Source: Plecoglossus altivelis
Taxonomy: Eukaryota; Chordata; Actinopteri; Osmeriformes; Plecoglossidae
NCBI GenBank assembly: GCA_036571765.1
Contig: BROE01000006.1
Location: 14,072,555-14,136,554 of the forward strand
DNA length: 64,000 bases
Reading direction: 5' to 3'
Shown: piece by piece, positions 56,801 to 64,000 of the stretch
Layout: every line of letters starts with the position of its first letter
How positions within the stretch are numbered: position 1 is the first letter of the stretch
Program-made: the position numbers and the translations under genes
The notes under the pieces: generated by a model
What the model was told of the DNA's origin: nothing
Database searches by the model: none
Seen by the model: only the letters and a program-made list of their open reading frames with translations

Positions 56801-59040
56801 TATTCCCTTTACAGCAGGATCCGTGAAGCTTTGGTCAGGTATGAGATGTCGTTTTTTTAAACCACAATGATGACATCTGTAAATATTATGGCCAGTTATT
56901 GTTCTAGTGGCTGACGCAGAGGGGAGCAATCCATCAAACTGCCTGGCCGTAGGCTATCTTGTTAGACTTGAACAGCCAGTTGGCCTTGTGGTGTGTGTGA
57001 TAGTGCTCTCCACTGTAGGCTACGTGCCAGGCAGAGGCGAACACTATGTGTGTGGGACGCAGAGGAAGGCTAGGTGCTTGGGTGGGTCTTCTCATTTTCC
57101 TTTTCCGTTTCTGAATGTTCGCTTAGAATAGCATCACAAACATCATGGTTTGAAACAGCGGATGGAGAACACAATGAAAACGACAAGGTAAACTGCTTTG
57201 TTTCATGATACCAAAACATGTACGCCACTAACAAAAAAAGCGGGTTTCATCATTTAAGGTCGGTTAATGATTGTTTCAGAAAATCGTTCAATTGAAAACG
57301 TCAAAGGTTGCGTAACCTAACTAAAAACGACACCGAGTTGAGCTATTTTACATAATTGCATACGGAAGCAGAGACGAGCTGAAGTTTACATAACGTTCTT
57401 CCTCTATCCACGGGCAAACGTTTCTCCACGGGCTTCTCCCGGTGCTGCTGCATAGCATGCTGCGAGGTTTGAACTGCATAACCCAAGACGAAAGCGTTAA
57501 CTCGCAGTCACAGATGCGCCTTGCCCACGCTAGATATCTGATCGGTGTATGCCGTCTGTGCGCGCGTTTATGTGTCCATAGCTTCTTCTTTTTTTCGATC
57601 ACTCGCCCCCGCTTGCGTGTATACGGAGATGGTGAGGTAATAGGGATTTCATGAGACTTTGAGTTGTCATGGTCACAGGAATTACTGGTGTGTGTGTGTG
57701 TGTGTGTTGGGGGTGGGGGTGTCCACCACATGCTAAGTATCATTCAACTCTCACTAACTAACTAAGTCTGAAGAGAGTCATTAATTAATCCTTCTGTAGA
57801 TGACAAGGATTTCCTTAGGGTTCCCCATCATGAACCTCCATCTCGTGAACCCTAATTTCACCATTGTAGACTTGTTAGACTTAGTGACCTTTTCCTTACA
57901 TCCTGACAGTCATCTGATGTACGGTGTGTCTCGCCCATATACATCCGCAGGAGTTCCTTGTCCTACCTTCACCCCACCGTCACCGGGTCTTCGTGACTCC
58001 CAAAAGAGAGTTGTGTGTGAGGAAGTGAGACAGAGAAGAGTATCCCGTGGTTACGAGCAAGTATAGCCCAAATACGCAAAAAAGTGGCACTAACCAAAAT
58101 AGGTTCGGAAAACTTGCTGATGTAGGCAGTTGGGCTATTGACCTTAGCACAGCGAAGGAGGGGGGGTGATCACATCTTAGCTCATACTCCCATTAAAAGG
58201 AGTTCTTGTTTCCTCACGAGTCAAGTTAAGTCAAAATGTGCTTTATTGTCATTCCGCTACATGAGGGGGCATATGGTGGAACGAAATGTCGTGCCTCGCA
58301 GAGCCACGGTGCACGAGTACAGGCGTACAACAATCAACATAAGTCCAGGTGTACAACAATCAACATAAGTACAGGCGTACAGCAATCAAGTAACAAATTC
58401 ATATTTAAAAAGTAACAAATAAATATATAATCTCACAGCGACCATGGTGCCTTTGACGTGCCTTCAGTCCCAGATTTTAGGAAGAGCTGTGGTTGGGTAA
58501 ACTGGTCTTGTGACGAGAGGTGTAGCAGAGAGATTGTAAGGTCTCATGTGGATCATTTTTAGCTGGCTTGCATCATCGTGTCAGATCTTCTGAAAAGCGT
58601 TACTCTCAGGCTATGGACAACACTACTCCAACATCAGACTCATTCCAAATGGCTGGTCAAACATTGCTTGCAACGCACATAACAACCAGACCATAATGTT
58701 CATATGCCAAGCCAAGATACTATTAATGTTTGTTTTGTTTGTTAAAAAAAACCAACGTATTCCAGGCACCTGGCCACAGCTCCCAGCCAGAGGTGGCTTC
58801 CTGTTGCACAGACTAGGCCCAGTTTTGTGTGTGTGTGTAGAAATGTATGTTTACTTTTTGACACTAGTGCCCTGTTCAAATACTATGTTAAGGTCAGGTC
58901 CTGTGTTGCTGTTGACCTCCTCACACGGGAAAAGGGACGAGAAGAGAGGAGGGAGGGATAGATGGAAAAAGAGAGTAGTGGGATGTAGGCATGGGGTAAG
59001 GAGGGATAAGAAGGGAGGAGCCTGGAGGAAAGAAAGGAAG
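53900..59040. other. 5-kb intergenic region, no gene seen
   Basis: No exon with splice support or recognisable domain. It contains an interspersed-repeat fragment at about 58216-58435. Short open frames (for example near 54521-54943 and 56907-57131) show no coding features. Confidence 0.5.
58216..58435. mobile_element. Fish interspersed-repeat fragment
   Basis: TCAAGTTAAGTCAAAATGTGC, CTTTATTGTCATTCCGCTAC and GGTGGAACGAAATGTCGTGCC resemble a repeat family widespread in teleosts. Its right part is a 26-bp tandem (CAGGCGTACAACAATCAACA, about 2.5 copies). No transposase or reverse transcriptase is present and the class is unknown to me. Confidence 0.55.
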
Positions 59041-59048
59041 GGCCTGCC

Positions 59049-59057
59049 TATATAAAG
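59049..59057 (+). promoter_or_regulatory. slc43a3: TATA box of slc43a3
   Basis: TATATAAAG. About 25-30 bases on, a short untranslated exon (about 59080-59135) ends with a gtgagt donor; the next acceptor (CTTGCAG, 59437) opens the ATG exon. Confidence 0.65.
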
Positions 59058-59552
59058 AAGAGTGCAGAGAGAGGGAGAGAGAGAGAGAGGGGGCCTGTGT
59101 GACAAGAGAGCCTGCGTGAAAATTTGGAGAAAAAAGTGAGTATGAATGATCGGCGTGTTTGTGTCAGGGAAGTGGATGGTGAAATCGAAGAGTTTTGAAA
59201 TTGAACGGCCAGACATGCCTTTTTGTCTTGTGTGGGTGTGAGATTTCTGCATTTCATCAACAGATGGAATGTTTGGGTGTGACTGTGCTTCATCTTCTTT
59301 TGGCATTCGAACTTTGTATTTCGTTTTATTTACATGTTTCGGTTTTATTTCATTATTTGTCCAGTTTGCACAATACTGCTATAATCACACAATACTAAAA
59401 TAATAGCACTACATATATATATATTTTTGCCTTGCAGGTTAAGTGAAACCAGTAAGGGAGTCTGCAGAGGAGAACTAAGACTGACAGTACTGTGTGCAGA
59501 GTGAGAGCTGTGTGTGTGTTAGTGTGTGTGTTAGTGTGTGTGTGAAGACAGC

Positions 59553-62500
59553 ATGCTGTGCGAGGGTGGAGCAGGGGTCCGGCGCTGGCTGACCCTGGTC
59601 ACGGGGCTCCTGGAGTGTCTGTGTTTTGCCGGGGCTGTGTTCGGCTGGGCCTCCCTGGTCTTCGTGCTCAAGACGGAAGGCTACTTCAGCTACTTGTGTG
59701 TCAACACCACAGGCCTCAACGGCACGCTGGTCACAGGTCAGCGTCTCTCTACGGTCGGGTGATCGATGGAGTTTTAATCAAATGTTATATTTACGAGCCT
59801 GTGTGCTGTTTTGTAGACTGTCCTTGACAAATGAAGACCACCCGTCCCACTCACACACGCTGACCACAGTCTCACTTGTCCATCCTGTCCTCTAGACTGC
59901 AGCGAGCAGGACGAGCAGTTCTCCCTCATCTTCACCATTGCATCCTTCATGAACAACTTCCTGCTGCTGCCCAACGGCTTCCTGTTCGACCGCTTCGGTA
60001 CCACGGTGGCCAGGCTTCTGGGAATGTGAGTGTGTTTCGTTTCACTTGAAGTCGATTCGAATGACCCCCTATGGAAAGCGATTTTTCCAAGCATGCTTTT
60101 AAACAAGCCACCCTCGAGATGTGGACACGGAGTCCAAATACTGCACGAAGCATGGCGCAGAGGAAAACATCAGAAGTATGCCTTTTCTCATGGTGTCAGA
60201 TTAGGATATGATCTTTTAGTAGAAGTCAATATACCTGCTTAAAGGAATTGTTTATTGTCGTATCAAGGAGTTGGATTATTTCATGGGGAAACCTGACAAC
60301 GCAGAAGTCCTCAGGTTGAATGAGATTCCGCGCTCGTACGTTAACAGAAGCTGTTTGTTCTTTGCCAAATGAACCACAGCTTGGCAGCCACTGATCATCA
60401 GCGCTCCCCCCTCCTCCTCCCCCCTCCTCCCCCCTTCTCCCATGAGCCTTCCTCTCTGGCTCTCTGCCTGTCTCTGGTGGCGAGGCTACAGAGGCCACTG
60501 CGCATGTATACTGATGGAAGTCCTGAACTGCTACTCTGTGTTTTGGGGTGAAAGTTCTCTCTCTGTTGTTGTCTCCCTCTCTCTCTTTTGTCTCACTCTC
60601 TCTCTTTTGTCTCCCCTGTCTCCCTCTCTCTCTTTTGTCTCCCATGTCTCCCTCTCTCTCTGTTGTTGTCTCCCTCTCTCTCTGTTGTCTCCCTCTCTCT
60701 CTTTTGTCTCCCTCTCTCTCTTGTCTCACTCTCTCTCTTTTGTCTCACTCTCTCTCTCTCTTTTGTCTCCCCTGTCTCCCTCTCTCTCTTTTGTCTCCCA
60801 TGTCTCCCTCTCTCTCTGTTGTTGTCCCCTCTCTTCTCTGTTGTTCCCTATCTCTCTTTTGTCTCCCTCTCTCTCTTTTGTCTCCCCTGTCTCCCTCTCT
60901 CTCTGTTGTCTCCCTCTCTCTGTTGTCTCCCTCTCTCTGTTGTCTCCCCTGTCTCCCTCTCTCTGTTGTCTCCCTCTCTCTGTTGTCTCCCCTCTCTCTC
61001 TCTCTCTCTGTTGTCTCCCGTGTCTCCCTCTCTCTCTGTTGTCTCCCACTCGATGGTTTGTCTCCCTCTTTTTTCCCCTCTCTCTCTCCCTCTTGTCTCT
61101 GTCCCATCCTGGTATTTCCTGTGAGGGGTTTTCATGCTCTCACAATAACAGATGTGAATTAGAACCGTTGGACTATGGAAAGGAAATAATTCTACTGTCT
61201 CTCGCCTGTGTCTATCTGCCTGTCTGTCTGTCTGTCTGTCTGTCTATCTGTTTGCCTGTATGCGTGTAAGTCGGTCCGACTACACTAGAAAAGTTATGAA
61301 ACGATTACAGAGAGGAAGAGAATAAGGAAATGCAAGGATGTCTGATTTCTGTGGAAAAGCCCATTGGACACAGTGGATCTGTTTTCTATAGCTGAGGGGC
61401 GGTTGCTACGCAGAGCCAGGCACAGCAACGCTAGCAGGCGAGGAATGGAGGCCTGAGAACCTTGCCAAGAAGACCTAGCAACAGACAGGGAGAGAAAGGG
61501 CAGGGACATGAGGGATCCTGACTGCTGAGCAAAGGGGGTGAAGGTTGTATGAAAGTAGCGTGAGGAAGATAGAGGATGAAGAGCTGAAAGGGATTTTGGA
61601 TGAATATGTGAATGCGAGACATGTTCAGGGTGTGGCTGAGTCAGCGAGGGTTTTGAGGGTCAGCCCAGGTTAATGTGGCACAGGCTCAGATAATGAAACA
61701 GCCTTCCTCTTGATCCACAACAACAAACTCGTACCAGGGCCCGGGCTGGTCCATGTGTTTTCACTAAGGGTGGAGGGGGAAATTAAAAAAGGAGGAATGC
61801 AAATAGATGGGAGAGGAGATGTGAAGGTGAGGGGGGAGGCAGTTGGGAACTGGACGTCAGAGGAAAGCGATGGAGAGGGGCAGAAAAACAGAGGTAATGT
61901 AGGGTGAAGGCTGTTGAAACAGGGTGGGAAGGAGGAGGCCGGGGGGGGGGGGGGTGGTGGCAAGGTGGCAGAGAAGGCTCAGAGGAAGCACCTCTGCTCA
62001 CTGAACTTGCCAGATCAGGGAGTTCATCCCGTGAGAGAAGTTAGTCAACCTGCTCATCTGGTTTGATAACTGCTGTGATTATTGGACATGAAGCCAGCCT
62101 TGCAATGCCAACTTGCTTTATGTGATCTTGGACTGAAATATTGTTGCCTGCATTAGCCTGGTGGAGATGGTGACCTCTGCTCTGTCCTCCTTGGTAGATC
62201 TCTCTACACCACCGGGGCTGTGTTTGTGGCCTTCTCCAGTTCAGGTGAGCCCCTAGTTTGTCTCCACAATCCACCACTGACTGGTTGCTGGAGGTTTTTC
62301 CCCTCCATGTGTTTTTCATGTCTTCTTCCTGCCTTCTCCCTCCCTCTCTCCCCTCACTCTCCCCCCCATTTCTCCCCCCCCTCTCTCTCTCCCTTTCTCC
62401 CTCCCTCCCCCTCTCTCTCTCTCTCCCCACCCACTCTCTCGCCCTTCTCTCCCCTCTCTCTCTCTCCTCCCCCCTCTCTCTCTCCGTCTCCCACCCCCCT

Positions 62501-63909
62501 CTTTCCTCTCTCCCCCTACCCCCCCCTGCTCTCTTTCCCCGGCCCCCTCTCTCTCTCTCTTTCTCACACTCTCACTCTTTGTTTCTCTTTCAGAGCTGGC
62601 CATCCTCCTCTTCCCCGCTCTCTCCTTTATTGCCGTGGGAGGCATCTTATTCCTGGTCACCAACATGCAGGTCGGTCTCCATGGAAACCAGGCCCCACAC
62701 CAGCCTGGAGGGGGGGGAATGTGTTTTGGGTTGTTTTGTGCTTCAATAAATGGTCATCCCCAGGGCACACACACACACATGCTCCATACAGCTTGGCCAT
62801 GTGACCTGGAGGAATGTGTACAGTACACACACTCCTGGCTGATCCTAAACAAGGCAGCTAGTAAGCTGTGCCTGTGTGTGTTTCCTGCTGACGGCTGGCA
62901 CGGTAGGGCCGTTGGGTTCTAACATAACGCGCGCACCAGTTGATCACCCTACGTTCACAATGGAGCGTTCGACTCCTCCTCTGCTCTCTTCCTCATCATC
63001 AAAGTAAGGCCAACACACACACACACACACACACACGCATCTATTTGGATTTTCCATTGACGTTTTCAATATTTGGACTAAGGCCTGTTTCCTCTGTCTC
63101 TCTCTCTCTCTTTGTCTCTGTCTCTCTCTCTTTGTCTCTGTCTCCGTCTGTCTCTCACCCAATCTCTCTCCCTCTCGGTCTCTCTCTGTCTCTCTTTGTC
63201 TCTCTCTCTCTTCATAGTTGGTGTTTGAGGCGGGGGTGTCTCTGCGCGTCTCCTTCCTATTCCTGGCATCGTTCAGCGTCATCCACCTGCTGAGGACCTT
63301 CCTCCTTCTGCCCACCAAGCACATCCCCTATCCTCTTCCTGAGGGCTACACATATGGGTAGGTACCAGGGGTCGCATTCTGGCCGGGAAAACTGCAACAG
63401 GAGGCATTTCTATTTCTATTTTGATTCAAAAGATTCTAAAAAAAGAACTCTAGAATGTGTTACAGTGCCGCTGTGTGCTGTGCCTGCTTGACCTCTGACC
63501 CTAACTGCTGTGACGCCGTCCTGACAGGATGACCTGTGGCCAGACTAAGAGCTTCACCCTTGCGCGGGCCTCACCCGACGGCAACATTCAGAGCGATGCG
63601 GTCGACGAGCAAACACCGATGAATAACGAGATTGCAGCGACAAGCAGTGGTGTGTGTGTGTGTGTGTTTCTGCATTTTGTTGGCTTCTGTGCTAAAGAAA
63701 CCCTTTCTGCAATGTCACGTCAGCCTGGATACTTTCTTTCATACCGGTGCGTTCATCCTTTCTTTCTTTTTTTCCCTCCCTCCCTCCATCCACCCTCTCT
63801 TTCTTTCTCTCTTGCTCTTTCTCTCTCTCGCTCTCTCTGGTCTTCTTCCTCACCTCTCTTTCTCTCTCACTCTCTTTCTCTTGCTCTCTCTTGCTCTCTC
63901 TCTCACTGG

Positions 63910-63951
<42 letters not shown>

Positions 63952-64000
63952 GTCTCTCTCTCAGAGCGGACTTACAAGGACTGCGTGCTGTCCAAGTTCT
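59553..64000 (+). CDS. slc43a3: Solute carrier 43 member 3 (partial, 5' part)
   Basis: Major-facilitator membrane protein; mammalian SLC43A3 (ENBT1) carries purine nucleobases across the plasma membrane. Exons: 59553-59736, 59896-60025, 62198-62244, 62594-62670, 62911-63003 (damaged), 63218-63357, 63528-63649 and 63965 onward, cut by the window edge. All phases agree, including the damaged exon's length (93 bp). TM1 contains LTLVTGLLECLCFAGAVFGW. The first outer loop has sequons NTT and NGT. Family signatures are DEQFSLIFTIASFMNNFLLL, LPNGFLFDRFGTTVARL, AVGGILFLVTNMQ, NGAFDSSSALFLIIK, LRTFLLLPTKHIPYPLPEGY. SLC43A3 is preferred over SLC43A1/A2 on these motifs and on synteny. The exon at 62911 has stops at 62920 and 62941; see findings. 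Confidence 0.88.
60548..61105. repeat. CTCTCTCTGTTGTCTCCC minisatellite
   Basis: An array of CT-rich units (CCCTCTCTCTTTTGTCTC and CCCTCTCTCTGTTGTCTC) in slc43a3 intron 2. One strand is almost all pyrimidine. The Leu/Ser-rich open frames across it are not genes. Confidence 0.95.
62335..62592. repeat. Long polypyrimidine tract before an slc43a3 acceptor
   Basis: About 250 bases of nearly pure C/T leading to the acceptor at 62593. Similar CT tracts precede the exons at 63218 and 63965 (63095-63210, 63765-63962). Confidence 0.9.
63919..63964. repeat. (CT)n microsatellite
   Basis: A CT run ending in the acceptor TCTCTCAG of the last visible slc43a3 exon. Confidence 0.9.

Noticed and set aside
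60442..61269. Leu/Ser-rich frames of 200-275 codons
   Set aside because: CT-rich minisatellite inside an slc43a3 intron; all three + frames are open, as expected of a repeat.
59553..64000. Identity as slc43a1 or slc43a2
   Set aside because: Motifs DEQFSLIFTIASFMNNF and HIPYPLPEGY follow SLC43A3; synteny alone would not separate it from slc43a1, so some doubt remains.

Overview
The window looks like a nuclear chromosome segment from a ray-finned (teleost) fish. Genes are split into many short exons with GT-AG (a few GC-AG) introns, introns and spacers are full of CA/GT and CT microsatellites, and the proteins are vertebrate lens, adhesion, muscle and membrane proteins. No rRNA, tRNA, CRISPR array or bacterial-type gene was seen. 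All exon limits were read by eye from splice signals, reading phase and family similarity; none was confirmed with transcripts.

Layout. (1) 0.57-11.4 kb, + strand: an EF-hand calcium-binding protein of the CaBP family, best fit cabp2, with two alternative first coding exons (a long acidic exon and a short myristoylation exon). Its introns hold a perfect 30-bp-arm palindrome, a GATGTAGTGT minisatellite and a 1.2-kb GT-type minisatellite. (2) 11.4-15.2 kb: spacer with a hAT-type MITE that has a target-site duplication. (3) 15.2-20.6 kb: two lens beta-crystallins head to head, crybb1 (-) and a beta-A crystallin (+), each with a TATA box, about 1.1 kb apart, as in the CRYBB1/CRYBA4 pair of human 22q12. 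(4) 22.0-26.3 kb, -: a BTB-domain protein that fits btbd18; its 3' end converges on the beta-A crystallin 3' end. (5) 27.8-28.2 kb, -: a small single-pass membrane protein I do not recognise. (6) 29.5-46.7 kb, -: ctnnd1 (p120-catenin), 19 coding exons totalling 919 codons, including an 18-bp microexon equivalent to mammalian exon C. (7) 47.8-49.4 kb, -: a four-finger C2H2 zinc-finger gene. (8) 50.3-52.8 kb, -: smtnl1 (smoothelin-like 1), charged N-terminal half plus a calponin-homology domain. (9) 59.0-64.0 kb, +: the first part of slc43a3 (nucleobase transporter), running off the right edge. One of its exons is visibly damaged.

btbd18, ctnnd1, smtnl1 and slc43a3 are neighbours in human 11q12.1, so this is a shortened fish version of that block joined to a crystallin pair (human 22q12) and cabp2 (human 11q13). 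The genes do not form one pathway; grouping reflects inherited synteny. The two crystallins are the one pair likely to be co-regulated, in lens.

The most useful leads are the damaged slc43a3 exon, the alternative N-termini of cabp2, the conserved ctnnd1 microexon next to a frame-preserving repeat intron, the perfect palindrome, the MITE, the enlarged BTBD18, and the unrecognised small membrane protein.
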